From Xanthobacter sp. YC-JY1 (lineage in GTDB: Bacteria > Pseudomonadota > Alphaproteobacteria > Rhizobiales > Xanthobacteraceae): a stretch of DNA of 64,000 bases. Position numbers and translations under genes: made by a program. This document shows positions 51,943-63,645 of this stretch, in pieces (position 1 is the first letter of the stretch; each line of letters begins with the position of its first letter). Under the pieces are notes generated by a model. It was given only the letters and a program-made list of their open reading frames with translations, made no database searches and was not told the origin of the DNA. The stretch is from positions 3,767,001 to 3,831,000 of the forward strand of contig NZ_CP032674.1 of the NCBI RefSeq assembly GCF_021730305.1, in the 5' to 3' direction.

Positions 51943-53259
51943 TCAGTTCTTCGGCGTCGCAGGGGTCGCACCCGGCGTCGCCGGAGCAGAGGGAGCCGGC
52001 GGCACCGAGGGGATCGCGCGGGCCGGCGCATCCGCCGGTGCGACACCCGCCGGCTTCGGCAGAGGCTTGGTCCCGTCGTCCACCGGCGGGGCGATGGCGA
52101 CGATCTTGCCCACCTCCACGTCGATCTTGGAGCCGGGCACCGCGCGCTGCATGCCGTTGATGATGACGCGATCCGTCGTCTTCAGACCGCTGAGCACGGC
52201 GCGCAGGCCATCCGCCTGGAGCTGGCCGAGGGTGATCTGCGTCTGGCCGACCACATTGTCGGAGCTGACGGTCAGCACGTAGGGGCCGAGCTGGTTGTAG
52301 CTGACGGCGGAATCCGGAACGAGGATGGTCGGCGCCGGCTGACCCAGCGGCACGCGCACGCGGGCGAACAGGCCGGGCAGCAGCACGAAGTCGTCATTCT
52401 GGAAGATGCCGCGGACGGTGAGCGTGCCGAGGTTGGGGTCCACCTGCGGCGCGATGTAGTCGATGCGGCCGACGTGGGGATAGCCGGTCTCGGTCTGCAG
52501 GCCGATCTCGATGGGAATATCCGGCAGGTCACGGGTCAGGCTGGTCAGGGAGCGCCCCCGCTTGGCCAGTTGATCCTTGATTCGCAGCACTTCCTGCTCG
52601 CTGAGCGTGAACCACACCCAGATGGGGTTGAGCTGGACGATGGTGGCGAGCTTGGTGGGGCCGCTATAGCCGACGAGGGCGCCGACGTCCTGGAGGTGGG
52701 CCGTCACCGCGCCGTCGAAAGGCGCGTTGACCTGGGTATAGCCGAGATTGATCTGGGCGAGCTGCAGCGAGGCCTCGGCATTGGCCACCTGGGCGACGGC
52801 GGAATCGCGCTTGGCGCGCGCCTGGTCGAGGGCGGCCTGCGAGGCGAAGTCCTGCTTGGCGAGCTGGTTCTGGCGGTTGAACTCGGCCTCGGCCTGCACC
52901 TGCGACGCCTGGTTGGCGGCGAGCGTGGCCTTCGCCTGGTCGACCTGCGCGATGTAGGTGTCCTGCTCGATGACGAACAGGGTGGTGCCCTTCTTGGCGA
53001 AGGCGCCGTCCTTGTAATTGATGTTGGTGAGGAAGCCCTGCACGCGGGCGTTCAGGTCCACCGAATTGATGGCGGCGGTGTTGCCGGTCAGCTCAAGGAA
53101 CCGCGTGATCGGCTGTTCCAGCACGGTCGCAACCGTCACCTTGGGCGGCGGCGGGGGTACGTAGGTGTTCTTTTCCTCGCACGCGGACAGGAGGAAGGCA
53201 GCTCCGAGAGCCACGCTCGCGCAGCCCAGCCGACCCGATACCCGGATACCCCCCACCAT
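51943..53259 (-). CDS. RND efflux periplasmic adaptor lipoprotein (MFP family)
   Basis: A 438-aa adaptor. The start at 53259 (MVGGIRVSGRLGCASVALGA) gives a proper lipoprotein signal with lipobox LLSAC. Then come the lipoyl half-motif FLELTGNTAAINSVDLNARV, a coiled-coil hairpin (about residues 100-180, AQVDQAKATLAANQASQVQA) and the beta-barrel region PDIPIEIGLQTETGYPHVG. The Pro/Ala-rich C-terminal tail after about residue 385 is unusual but common in GC-rich genomes. It leads the operon with the RND permease. Confidence 0.93.
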   Translation of the reverse strand: MVGGIRVSGRLGCASVALGAAFLLSACEEKNTYVPPPPPKVTVATVLEQPITRFLELTGNTAAINSVDLNARVQGFLTNINYKDGAFAKKGTTLFVIEQDTYIAQVDQAKATLAANQASQVQAEAEFNRQNQLAKQDFASQAALDQARAKRDSAVAQVANAEASLQLAQINLGYTQVNAPFDGAVTAHLQDVGALVGYSGPTKLATIVQLNPIWVWFTLSEQEVLRIKDQLAKRGRSLTSLTRDLPDIPIEIGLQTETGYPHVGRIDYIAPQVDPNLGTLTVRGIFQNDDFVLLPGLFARVRVPLGQPAPTILVPDSAVSYNQLGPYVLTVSSDNVVGQTQITLGQLQADGLRAVLSGLKTTDRVIINGMQRAVPGSKIDVEVGKIVAIAPPVDDGTKPLPKPAGVAPADAPARAIPSVPPAPSAPATPGATPATPKN

Positions 53260-53644
53260 ACCAACACCCCCACTATCAGACGCGGCGGATACTAAGCAGC
53301 GGGTTATTGCGTGTCCATGAAAGGAATTGGCCGCGCGGGCTTTCCATGCAGATTGATGCCGCACCTGTGCAGCGCGGCAACGCTTGGGGAAACCACCGCC
53401 GCGCACGGCGCCGCACGCCCCTCGCATTGACATTGCACCGACCCGTTCATAAGTGTCCGCATGGTGCGCTGCCCGCGGAAGCGGGGCGGTTGCGGCTGCG
53501 CGTTCGTTCGCTGCGCCCGCCTGCCCCGCCTTCGGACTTGCTGACGCCCCATTGCGGGTGTCCAACGGCGCGCATCGTTGCCCGGAGGTCCGGCGGTCCG
53601 TCTCCGCCCTCCTTCAGACCTGACGGAACGGAATAGAGAAACCC
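53260..53644. other. Divergent promoter region between the efflux operon and secA
   Basis: The 385 bases have no convincing gene; frames open across it are Arg/Pro-rich. Promoters for the leftward efflux operon and rightward secA must lie here. No inverted repeat stood out. Confidence 0.4.
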
Positions 53645-56425
<2,781 letters not shown>

Positions 56426-56435
56426 GGCGGCGCTT

Positions 56436-56460
56436 CCCGGCGCGGTCATCCCGCGCCGGG
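56436..56460. terminator. Bidirectional terminator hairpin after secA
   Basis: CCCGGCGCGG-TCATC-CCGCGCCGGG has perfect 10-bp arms. It lies 10 bases past the secA stop and 16 bases past the end of the converging membrane-protein gene. Confidence 0.7.
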
Positions 56461-56476
56461 CCGTGGGTCTTCGGGA

Positions 56477-57106
56477 TCAACCGCGCCGGTGGCCGATCGC
56501 CCGGTCGACACCGACGAAGATCAGCGCGGTGGTGAAGAACACGACCGCCAGCACCACGGCATTCTGGGCCATCTTCTCCGCGCCGAGCTTGGCCGGATCG
56601 AGGAACCAGTAGGCGTACCAGCCGTCCGCCTCGCCCCGCGCCAGCGCATAGACGAGATAGGCCAGCGGCGGCGCCATGGCCCACACGGTATCGGCCAGCC
56701 GCAGCCGCCCATGCGGCCCCACCAGCCAGACGATGAGGAACAGCACCGGCACCGCCTGATGCAGCAGGCGGTCGGCGACCAGTTGCGCGCCTTGCGGGCT
56801 CCACACGTTGCGCAGCAGCAGGGCATAGATGACGCCCACCAGCACGATGGAGACCACCGCCGTCAGCCGCGCCCGCGCTCCGGTGAGAGCGTGCAGCCCG
56901 CCCAGCGCGATCTCGGTGGCGACGATGGCGACGCCCAGATTGGTGAGAACGGTGAAGAAGCCGAGGAAGCGCCACAGCGCCGGGCCGAAGCCCTGGCCGA
57001 CGGCCGCCATCTTCTGGACCACGATGACCAGCTGGAGGATCAGCGCCGCCCAGCCGACGACAGCGGTGAGGGCGGCCATCCGCCGGCACCAGACACCATG
57101 CCCCAT
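56477..57106 (-). CDS. Pr6Pr-family membrane protein
   Basis: A 209-aa protein with about six membrane helices. It has AALTAVVGWAALILQLVIVV, then RFLGFFTVLTNLGVAIVATE, the loop GVIYALLLRNVWSPQGAQLV, HQAVPVLFLIVWLVGPHG and YAYWFLDPAKLGAEKMAQN. The Phe-Phe-Thr-x-Leu-Thr-Asn and Trp-x-Pro-x-Gly motifs are those of the Pr6Pr/FAR-17a-AIG1-like family. The GGAGG before ATG 57106 decides the start; 57079 is an alternative. Function is unknown. Confidence 0.8.
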   Translation of the reverse strand: MGHGVWCRRMAALTAVVGWAALILQLVIVVQKMAAVGQGFGPALWRFLGFFTVLTNLGVAIVATEIALGGLHALTGARARLTAVVSIVLVGVIYALLLRNVWSPQGAQLVADRLLHQAVPVLFLIVWLVGPHGRLRLADTVWAMAPPLAYLVYALARGEADGWYAYWFLDPAKLGAEKMAQNAVVLAVVFFTTALIFVGVDRAIGHRRG

Positions 57107-57209
57107 TCCCCGCCTCCCCAGCCGCTCCCCCAGGGGCGCGCGAAAAGCGTAGGCTGAACGCTCCACGCTCGGCAAGGCCGCTTCGGGATGAGTCACGCGT
57201 CCGCGGAGA

Positions 57210-58076
57210 TCAGCCGCCGGTCTGGACGATCCGCAGATATTGCCCGGCGGCATCGGCCGGCACGGCGCCGCGCTGGGCGAGATGGTGCAGGCCGTTCAGG
57301 GCGAGATCGAACGAGCGGTAGCAATAATGCGCGATCAGCACGAGGTGCTTCAGCTGTTCGGTGGTCATGGCTTCGGGCTGGAGGAAGTTGCGCACGTAGA
57401 CCGCATCGCCCTCCACCAGCTGGTTCAGGGTGGCGTAGACGTCGGGCCCGCGCATGGGCAGGATCATTCGACGGCTGGTGGACGCCATCATGTGCGGAAT
57501 GAAGCCCCGCGCCCGCAGCGCAAGGTCCATCTCCCCATAGGTCGCCTGCCCCTTGTAGAGCGGCACGAACGAGACTTCGAGCTGAATGCACACCGCCTCG
57601 GACAGGGTGTCTCCGGCGCCGTCCAGCACTGCGCGCTCGCCGCCCTGGAGGTCCATCTTCAGCATCTCGATGCCGTCGATCTCCGGCACGGCCGAGAGGG
57701 CCACCGTGTCGATCTGCCGACGCTCCAGCACCCGCCCCCACTCGGCGAGGCCGGGGAAATGGGAGAGGACGTGCGGATCGGGCTCCAGCAGGCTCGTCAT
57801 TCCGGAAGCCGAGCAGACGTGGAGCGTCCGGCGCTGTCCGTCAGCGATCGCGTGGGGCAGATAGGTCTCGAGATCGCTCTTTGCCGCGCCCAACCGGGCC
57901 AGCGCCTCCGGCTGGGCCTCGAAGCCGACGACCCGGCACAGGCGCCGGGCGAGGAGCGGCTTGTAAGGCGGATCCCCGTCGATGGGGTTGGCGCCGATAT
58001 CGACCACCCGGGTGAGGTGATCCGTGCGGAGCAGGAGCGCGAGTGGGGACGGCGCGACGTCTGACACTCGGCTCAC
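57210..58076 (-). CDS. FkbM-family methyltransferase-like protein
   Basis: A 288-aa protein with a SAM-binding core: RVVDIGANPIDGDPPYKPLL (motif I), VVGFEAQPEALARL (acidic motif II), and LKMDLQGGERAVLDGAGDTL with the Lys-Met-Asp-x-Gln-Gly variant of the FkbM motif (usually Lys-x-Asp-x-Glu-Gly). The C-terminal about 100 residues are helical and specific to this subfamily, often found in glycan or tetratricopeptide contexts. Target is unknown. It lies 8 bases before the L,D-transpeptidase-like gene on the same strand. Confidence 0.82.
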   Translation of the reverse strand: MSRVSDVAPSPLALLLRTDHLTRVVDIGANPIDGDPPYKPLLARRLCRVVGFEAQPEALARLGAAKSDLETYLPHAIADGQRRTLHVCSASGMTSLLEPDPHVLSHFPGLAEWGRVLERRQIDTVALSAVPEIDGIEMLKMDLQGGERAVLDGAGDTLSEAVCIQLEVSFVPLYKGQATYGEMDLALRARGFIPHMMASTSRRMILPMRGPDVYATLNQLVEGDAVYVRNFLQPEAMTTEQLKHLVLIAHYCYRSFDLALNGLHHLAQRGAVPADAAGQYLRIVQTGG

Positions 58077-58083
58077 TCCAATG

Positions 58084-59310
58084 TCACCGCGAGAAAGTAG
58101 TGGTATTCACGGCCGGTGACGATCCGTTGAGCGTGCCGGTGGCGCTGGCCGCGGCGGGCTTTGCCGCAGCAGTGACAACGGGCTGGGGCTTGGCCGGGGC
58201 GCCGGGGGCCGTCGCGGCAGGTGCCGCCACTGCGCCGGTGCTGCCGGTGGTGGCCGGGGCGCCGTCGCCGTCGTCGGCGCGCATCAGGGCATCCGCCTGG
58301 AGCTTGGCCGGCGTCTCCTTCGGCGGGTTCACATATTCAGGCAGGCGGCCGGGGGCCTCGGTGTAGGAGAGCTGGCCGGTCTCGCGCTCCTTGAGCTTGG
58401 CGAGGAACACGGGATGCATGCCGCCGTCGGCGCCGGTCTTCACCGGGGCCACGGGAGAGGTGGTGGCGAGCGCCGCCATCTGCGCGTCGTCGGAACGCTG
58501 CTTGGCGGACACCGCCGAGGCGATCTGCTCCGGCACCTGATAGGGTGGGCAGGCCTGGCTGGCCTCGAAGGAGCGACCCGGCGCCGGCGTGGCATCGAAC
58601 ACGTAGGTGCGGTTGCAGACCGACACCTTCGGCTCCTGCCTCGTCACCTCGAAGTGGTCGGAGCCCTGCTTCAGGTTCCGCCAGAACGCCATGTTGGGGT
58701 TGTTGCGGTAGCGGGCGAGGTTCTTCGCCGTCATCCGGAAGGGATAGGCCTGCACCTGGAAGGCGCGCTGGCCACCGGCGAAGCTCTCGCGGGCGAGGGA
58801 GAAGATCTCCGAAATCTGGTCGTCGGTCATGGCGTAGCAGCCCGAGGACGAGCAGTCGCCGTGCACCATCAGGAAGTCGCCGGTGCGGCCATAGGCCTTG
58901 TCATAGGCGTTGGGGAAGCCGAGGTTGAACGCCAGATAGTAGCTGGAGTTCGGGTTCATCTGGCCGGGCGTGATGGTGTAGAAGCCCTCCGGCGCCTGCC
59001 GGTCGCCGGTGCCCACCTTCGGGCCCAGCTCGCCGGACCAGCGGCAGATGGGATAGGTCTTCAGAAGCGCGTACCGGCCTTCCGACGTGACCTTCCAGAC
59101 CTCCAGCTCCGATTCCTGCTTGTAGATGCGCACCAGGATGGGGGTCGAAGGCGCCATGTCCTTCTTGGCCAGCAGCGACACCATCTCCGGCGTCAGCGGC
59201 TTGTTGGCCTTGCGCGCGACCTCGGAATCGGTGGCGTTGCAGCCCGCGAGGGCGAGGGCCGCGCAGGCGGCGAGGCCGGCCATGCGCAAGCGCGAGGAGA
59301 GGGTCGTCAT
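58084..59310 (-). CDS. L,D-transpeptidase (YkuD/YafK-like) lipoprotein
   Basis: A 408-aa protein. The start at 59310 gives a lipoprotein signal (MAGLAACAALALAGC). The YkuD/YafK domain has VRIYKQESELEVWKV, TYPICRWSGELGPKVGTGDR, QAPEGFYTITPGQMNPNSSY and the active-site region FLMVHGDCSSSGCYAMTDDQ with the His-Gly-Asp and the catalytic Cys after Ser-Ser-Gly. The C-terminal about 150 residues are Ala/Pro-rich. The likely role is peptidoglycan cross-linking or hydrolysis at the outer-membrane/periplasm side. Confidence 0.88.
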   Translation of the reverse strand: MTTLSSRLRMAGLAACAALALAGCNATDSEVARKANKPLTPEMVSLLAKKDMAPSTPILVRIYKQESELEVWKVTSEGRYALLKTYPICRWSGELGPKVGTGDRQAPEGFYTITPGQMNPNSSYYLAFNLGFPNAYDKAYGRTGDFLMVHGDCSSSGCYAMTDDQISEIFSLARESFAGGQRAFQVQAYPFRMTAKNLARYRNNPNMAFWRNLKQGSDHFEVTRQEPKVSVCNRTYVFDATPAPGRSFEASQACPPYQVPEQIASAVSAKQRSDDAQMAALATTSPVAPVKTGADGGMHPVFLAKLKERETGQLSYTEAPGRLPEYVNPPKETPAKLQADALMRADDGDGAPATTGSTGAVAAPAATAPGAPAKPQPVVTAAAKPAAASATGTLNGSSPAVNTTTFSR

Positions 59311-59540
59311 CGGACGGCTCGTGGCTAAGCGGCTCAACGCGAAACTCCCGGGTCCGGACCGGCCAATCAGGCCGAGAAGGCTAACCGGTCCCCCTTGACG
59401 CGACGTTACGAACGTCGCCCCGGCTCGATGGAGAAAATAAGGCAAATGCGGCCAAGATGGGGAGGCACCGGCGCCGATCCCCCATGCCGCAGCGCCATGG
59501 TTAAGGATTCCTTACCGCTGTGGCCGCGAAACCGCGCCCC

Positions 59541-60494
59541 TCACAGGGAGCGGCCGATGGCGAGAAACTTGTCGCGGCGGGCCTTGCGGACCTGGGGGCC
59601 GTCGAGCCCGGCGAGGGAGGACAGCGCATCGGCGATGGCGTCGCCCGCCGCCGCGATGGCCGCATCCGGGTCGCGGTGGGCGCCACCGGCGGGCTCCTTC
59701 ACGATGCCGTCGATGACGCCGAACCTCAGCAGGTCCTGCGCGGTGATCTTCATGTTGGTGGCCGCGTCCTGCGCCTTGGCGGTGTCGCGCCACAGGATGG
59801 AGGCCGCGCCTTCCGGCGAGATCACGCTGTAGATGGCGTGCTCCATCATCAGCACCTTGTTGGCGGTGGCGATGGCAATGGCACCGCCGGAGCCGCCCTC
59901 GCCGATGATGAGGGCCACGTTGGGCGCGGAGAGCGCGAGGCAGGCGTCGGTGGAGCGGGCGATGGCCTCGGCCTGTCCGCGCTCCTCGGCGCCGATGCCG
60001 GGATAGGCGCCGGCGGTATCCACCAGCGAGATCATGGGCACGCCGAAGCGGTCGGCCAGCTCCATGATGCGGGCGGCCTTGCGATACCCCTCGGGGCGGG
60101 CCATGCCGAAATTGTGCCGGATGCGGGTCTCGGTGGAAGAGCCCTTCTCGTGGCCGAGCACGCACACCGCCTCGCCACGGAAGCGGGCGAAGCCGCCGAT
60201 GATGGCCTCGTCCTCGCCGAACTTGCGGTCGCCGGCGAGCGGGGTGAAGTCCTCGAACAGGCCGCGGGCGAAGTCGGCGAAATGCGGCCGCTGCGGATGG
60301 CGGGCCACCAGCGTCTTCTGCCAGGGCGTCAGATTCGCATAGAGCGCGACAAGGGCGTCGCGTGCCTTGCCTTCGAGCTTCACCACCTCGTCGGTGATGG
60401 CCACGCCGTCGCCGGAAGAGGAGAGCGCACGCAGCTCTTCCACCTTGGCCTCGAGTTCGGCAACCGGCTTCTCGAAGTCCAGATAGCTGCGCAT
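59541..60494 (-). CDS. accA: Acetyl-CoA carboxylase carboxyltransferase subunit alpha
   Basis: A 317-aa subunit of the carboxyltransferase that transfers CO2 from carboxybiotin to acetyl-CoA, the first step of fatty-acid synthesis. It has the N-terminal MRSYLDFEKPVAELEAKVEE, the oxyanion/CoA motifs FGMARPEGYRKAARIMELAD, PMISLVDTAGAYPGIGAEER and LIIGEGGSGGAIAIATANKV. Length and sequence are standard. It is a lone housekeeping gene. Confidence 0.97.
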   Translation of the reverse strand: MRSYLDFEKPVAELEAKVEELRALSSSGDGVAITDEVVKLEGKARDALVALYANLTPWQKTLVARHPQRPHFADFARGLFEDFTPLAGDRKFGEDEAIIGGFARFRGEAVCVLGHEKGSSTETRIRHNFGMARPEGYRKAARIMELADRFGVPMISLVDTAGAYPGIGAEERGQAEAIARSTDACLALSAPNVALIIGEGGSGGAIAIATANKVLMMEHAIYSVISPEGAASILWRDTAKAQDAATNMKITAQDLLRFGVIDGIVKEPAGGAHRDPDAAIAAAGDAIADALSSLAGLDGPQVRKARRDKFLAIGRSL

Positions 60495-60707
60495 GAGGGT
60501 CCGTGAGGTTTGAGGAGGTCGGCGCCCCCTAAAGCGGCGGGAAGCTGCCTTTGCCGCGCGGGCAAGTCAAGGTCGCCAGATCAAGTCGGCGCGCGGCGCG
60601 AACAAAAGGCCCGTCGCGCGGCCCTGCCGTAAAGGCAAGGCGACGCTGCAACGGAACCGAAGCGAGAAGCGTTGTCCCCAAATCATGGTGACATCATGGA
60701 GGCTGTC

Positions 60708-60914
60708 ATGAAACCGCAAGACGCGACGCCGCAGAAGGCCAAGGAGGGCCCCCCGCCCGCCGATACGGCCGAGGAGCGCCGGGTGGAGGCGCAGCGCCAG
60801 AAGCCGGCCGCCGGCCCGCATGCCAAGCCGCAATTGACCGATCCCGAGAAGACGCCGGGGGCCGGCGCCCTGCCCGATCCCGACAAGCCGCAGGACCCGG
60901 ACGCGACCGGCTGA
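60708..60914 (+). CDS. Small Pro-rich hypothetical protein (68 aa)
   Basis: A hydrophilic, Pro/Lys/Asp-rich protein (MKPQDATPQKAKEGPPPADT, ending DPDKPQDPDATG) with no predicted structure. GGAGG lies 7 bases before ATG 60708, which decides this start over upstream Met codons. Low complexity makes homology unreliable. Similar short disordered proteins occur near accA in related genomes, but the role is unknown. Confidence 0.55.
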   Translation: MKPQDATPQKAKEGPPPADTAEERRVEAQRQKPAAGPHAKPQLTDPEKTPGAGALPDPDKPQDPDATG

Positions 60915-61011
60915 CGCAGCCGGCCGGCGACGGGGGCCGGCGGCCGGCCTTGTTCCGGAGGGGCTGCTGGGGCTATTGCTGGCACGCCACTTCCCGGGGA
61001 CCCTTCCGACG

Positions 61012-61302
61012 ATGCGCGCGCTGCTCGACGTTATCCTTGTCGTTCTCCAGCTCTATGTCTGGATCCTCATTGCCGCGGCCGTGCTGTCCTGGCTGGTCGC
61101 ATTCAACGTCGTCAATCCGTACAACTCGTTCGTGCGGAACGTGGGCGAGTTCCTGTTCCGGGTGACGGAGCCGCTGCTGGCGCCCATCCGCAACCTGCTG
61201 CCCAATCTGGGCGGCATCGACCTGTCGCCGATGGTGCTGATCCTCCTCATTTTCTTCCTGCAGCAAGTCATCGCCTACTACATCTACCCCTACGTGTTCT
61301 GA
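61012..61302 (+). CDS. YggT family membrane protein
   Basis: A 96-aa protein with two membrane helices: LLDVILVVLQLYVWILIAAA and LSPMVLILLIFFLQQVIAYY. Between them is VNPYNSFVRNVGEFLFRVTE-PLLAPIRNLLP, the conserved YggT stretch. YggT proteins are linked to osmotic tolerance and to cell division/membrane placement in some bacteria. It is followed 10 bases later by the DUF167 gene, a frequent pairing. Confidence 0.92.
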   Translation: MRALLDVILVVLQLYVWILIAAAVLSWLVAFNVVNPYNSFVRNVGEFLFRVTEPLLAPIRNLLPNLGGIDLSPMVLILLIFFLQQVIAYYIYPYVF

Positions 61303-61312
61303 GCCGGGCGCC

Positions 61313-61636
61313 GTGGCGGCCGACGCATCCTTCGTGCGCGTCCTGCCGGACGGCGTTGAGGTGACGGTGCGTGCGACGCCGCGCGGCGGCCGCGATGCCG
61401 TGGACGGTGTCGCGGCCCTGTCGGACGGGCGGGAGGTGCTGAAGGTGCGCGTGCGGGTGGCGCCGGAGGATGGCGCCGCCACCGCCGCCGTGGCCAAGGT
61501 GGTGGCCGGCGCGGCGGGCGTCGCCGCCTCTCAGGTCCGGCTCACCTCGGGCGCGACGGCACGGGTGAAAACCTTCCGCATTGCCGGCGATGGCCCGGAC
61601 CTCGCGGCGAAGCTCGCCGCCGCCGCGGGGAAATGA
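61313..61636 (+). CDS. DUF167 (YggU-like) family protein
   Basis: A 107-aa protein starting at GTG 61313. VRVLPDGVEVTVRATPRGGRD followed by LKVRVRVAPEDGAATAAVAK and RLTSGATARVKTFRI matches the DUF167/YggU fold. Function is not known. It forms a probable two-gene operon with the YggT gene and converges on the cupin gene with a 3-base gap. Confidence 0.88.
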   Translation: MAADASFVRVLPDGVEVTVRATPRGGRDAVDGVAALSDGREVLKVRVRVAPEDGAATAAVAKVVAGAAGVAASQVRLTSGATARVKTFRIAGDGPDLAAKLAAAAGK

Positions 61637-61639
61637 GCC

Positions 61640-61990
61640 TCAGGCGGGCTTCACGAAATCCTCGCGCATGGGCGTGAACACGTCCACCAGCACGCCGGGC
61701 TCGATGCACACCGCTCCGTGGTGCACGCCGGAGGGCACATAGAAGCTGTCCCCCGCCTTCAGCCGCTCGGTGCGCCCGCCGATGGTCAGCTCGAACACGC
61801 CGCTCTCCACGCTGGTGATCTGCGTGTGGGGATGGCTGTGCGGCACGCCCATCTGCCCTGGCGCGCGGGCGATGACGCGGACCAGCATGATCTCGTCGTT
61901 AAAGGTGAGGATCTGCCGGCTCACCACCTCGTCCAGCACCTCCACCGGTGTGGTCTCGGCGAAGGCGAAGACGCTGCCTTTTTCACTCAT
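61640..61990 (-). CDS. Cupin-domain protein of the uronate cluster
   Basis: A 116-aa single-cupin protein. The metal-binding cupin motifs are GVPHSHPHTQITSVESGVFE and SGVHHGAVCIEPGVLVDVF. A start at MSEKGSVF is supported by AAAGGA upstream. It lies 13 bases after kduD in the same direction, so it probably belongs to the kduI-kduD-cupin operon. Cupins like this (KdgF-type) open the ring of unsaturated uronates made from pectin or alginate, which fits the neighbours. Confidence 0.85.
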   Translation of the reverse strand: MSEKGSVFAFAETTPVEVLDEVVSRQILTFNDEIMLVRVIARAPGQMGVPHSHPHTQITSVESGVFELTIGGRTERLKAGDSFYVPSGVHHGAVCIEPGVLVDVFTPMREDFVKPA

Positions 61991-62003
61991 GTCTTGGGTC
62001 CTT

Positions 62004-62765
62004 TCAGCGCGCCAGCCAGCCGCCGTCCACCGGCAGCACGATGCCATGCACATAATCCGCCGCGCGAGACGACAGGAACACCGCCGCGCCGCCAATGTCG
62101 GTCGGGTCGCCCCAGCGGCCGGCCGGGATGCGGCCGAGGATGGCGGCGTTGCGGTCCGCATCCGCGCGCAGCGCCTCGGTGTTGTTGGTGACGAAATAGC
62201 CGGGGGCGATGGCGTTCACGTTGATGCCCTTCGCCGCCCATTCGCAGGCGAGCAGCCGGGTGAGGCCGGCCAGCCCGCTCTTGCTGGCCGTGTATGAGGG
62301 AATGCGGATGCCGCCCTGGAAGGAGAGCAGCGAAGCGATGTTGACGACCTTGCCGCCCTTCCCGTCCGCCAGCATGCGCCGCGCGAAGGCCTGGGTGAGG
62401 AAGAAGGTGGACTTGAGGTTCACGTCCATCACCTCGTCCCAGTCGGTCTCGGTGAAGTCGAGGGCGTCGGCGCGGCGGATGATGCCGGCATTGTTGACGA
62501 GGATATCGATCCGCCCGCCGATCTCCGCCTCGGAGACGATGCGGTCGATGGGCTGGAGCGTGCCGAGGTCGGCGGCGACGGCGGTGAAGCTGCCGCCGGT
62601 AGCCGTCACCAATGCGGCCGTCTCGTCCATCGCGGAGCGGCCGACCCCCACGACGCCCGCGCCGGCGGCGGCGAGCGCGACGCAGATGGCCTGGCCGAGG
62701 CCGGTATTGGCGCCGGTGACGACGGCCCTGCGGCCGGACAGATCAAACGGAGTCACGACACTCAC
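62004..62765 (-). CDS. kduD: 2-dehydro-3-deoxy-D-gluconate 5-dehydrogenase
   Basis: A 253-aa SDR that interconverts 2,5-diketo-3-deoxygluconate and 2-keto-3-deoxygluconate. It has RAVVTGANTGLGQAICVAL, ILVNNAGIIRRADALDFTE, DVNLKSTFFLTQAFARRML, the Ser / Tyr-x-x-x-Lys pair (IASLLSFQGG, PSYTASKSGLAGLTRL), and INVNAIAPGYFVTNNTEALR, which is characteristic of KduD. It overlaps the kduI stop by 4 bases and so is translationally coupled to it. Confidence 0.93.
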   Translation of the reverse strand: MSVVTPFDLSGRRAVVTGANTGLGQAICVALAAAGAGVVGVGRSAMDETAALVTATGGSFTAVAADLGTLQPIDRIVSEAEIGGRIDILVNNAGIIRRADALDFTETDWDEVMDVNLKSTFFLTQAFARRMLADGKGGKVVNIASLLSFQGGIRIPSYTASKSGLAGLTRLLACEWAAKGINVNAIAPGYFVTNNTEALRADADRNAAILGRIPAGRWGDPTDIGGAAVFLSSRAADYVHGIVLPVDGGWLAR

Positions 62766-63601
62766 TTCAGTTGGTCCATGGCAACCATGTCCATGTCCGT
62801 ATAGTCGATATTGTCGCCGCCCATGCCCCAGATGAAGGTGTAGGCGCGCGTGCCGCAGCCGGAATGGATGGACCAGGGCGGCGAGATCACCGCCTGCCCG
62901 TCCGCCACCACGATATGGCGCGTCTCGGTCGGCTGGCCCATCAGGTGGATGACGCGGGCGTCCGCCATGAGGTCGAAATAGAGATAGACCTCCGAGCGCC
63001 GGTCATGGACGTGGCAGGGCATGGTGTTCCAGACGTTCCCCTCGTCCAGCTGGGTCATGCCCATCACCAGCTGGCAGGAGGTCACCACGTCCGGGTGGAT
63101 CATCTGGTAGATGGTGCGCCGGTTGGCAGTGGCGGCCTCGCCCAGCAGCATCTTCTTGGCTTGCGCGATCCGCACCACCTTGGTCTCGTGGCGCGCGTGG
63201 GCCGGGGTGGAGAGCAGATAGAAGCGGGCCGGCACATCGGCGCTGTCCGAGATGAACAGAACTTCCTTCGTGCCCATGGGCACATAGATCGCGTCCCGGT
63301 GCCCCAGCGCATGGACAACGCCGTCCACGCTCACCTTGCCGGCGCCGCCGATGTTGAAGACGCCCAGTTCCCGCCGGTCGAGGAAGTTCGGCGAGCCGAT
63401 GGTCGCCTTGTCGCTCTCCAGCGCCAGCGGCACCGTGACGGGCGTGGCCCCGCCGATGACGAAGCGCTCCACATGGCTGTAGGTGAGCAGCACCATGCCC
63501 GGCTCGAACAGGCGTTCCACCAGATAGTTGCGCCGGAGCGCCTCGGTGTCGAAGCCGCGCGCGGCCTCCTGGTGGTGCACGTGGCGCACGTCGATCATCA
63601 T
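62762..63601 (-). CDS. kduI: 5-dehydro-4-deoxy-D-glucuronate isomerase
   Basis: A 279-aa cupin-fold isomerase of pectin breakdown. It converts 5-keto-4-deoxyuronate to 2,5-diketo-3-deoxygluconate, the substrate of KduD. Typical blocks are YSHVERFVIGGATPVTVPL, NFLDRRELGVFNIGG, the zinc site MPCHVHDRRSEVYLYFDL and SPPWSIHSGCGTRAYTFIWG. Full length. Two adjacent Met codons make the exact start ambiguous by one residue. It follows the TRAP permease gene on the same strand after 44 bases. Confidence 0.95.
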   Translation of the reverse strand: MMIDVRHVHHQEAARGFDTEALRRNYLVERLFEPGMVLLTYSHVERFVIGGATPVTVPLALESDKATIGSPNFLDRRELGVFNIGGAGKVSVDGVVHALGHRDAIYVPMGTKEVLFISDSADVPARFYLLSTPAHARHETKVVRIAQAKKMLLGEAATANRRTIYQMIHPDVVTSCQLVMGMTQLDEGNVWNTMPCHVHDRRSEVYLYFDLMADARVIHLMGQPTETRHIVVADGQAVISPPWSIHSGCGTRAYTFIWGMGGDNIDYTDMDMVAMDQLK

Positions 63602-63645
63602 GGGGCAGTCTCGGGGCAGGAGAACAGGGACGAGCAGAACGGGGA

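Noticed and set aside
48706-53259. Efflux pump considered as part of the mobile element
   Set aside because: It lies on the chromosomal side of the tRNA, next to secA, with the same base composition as its neighbours.
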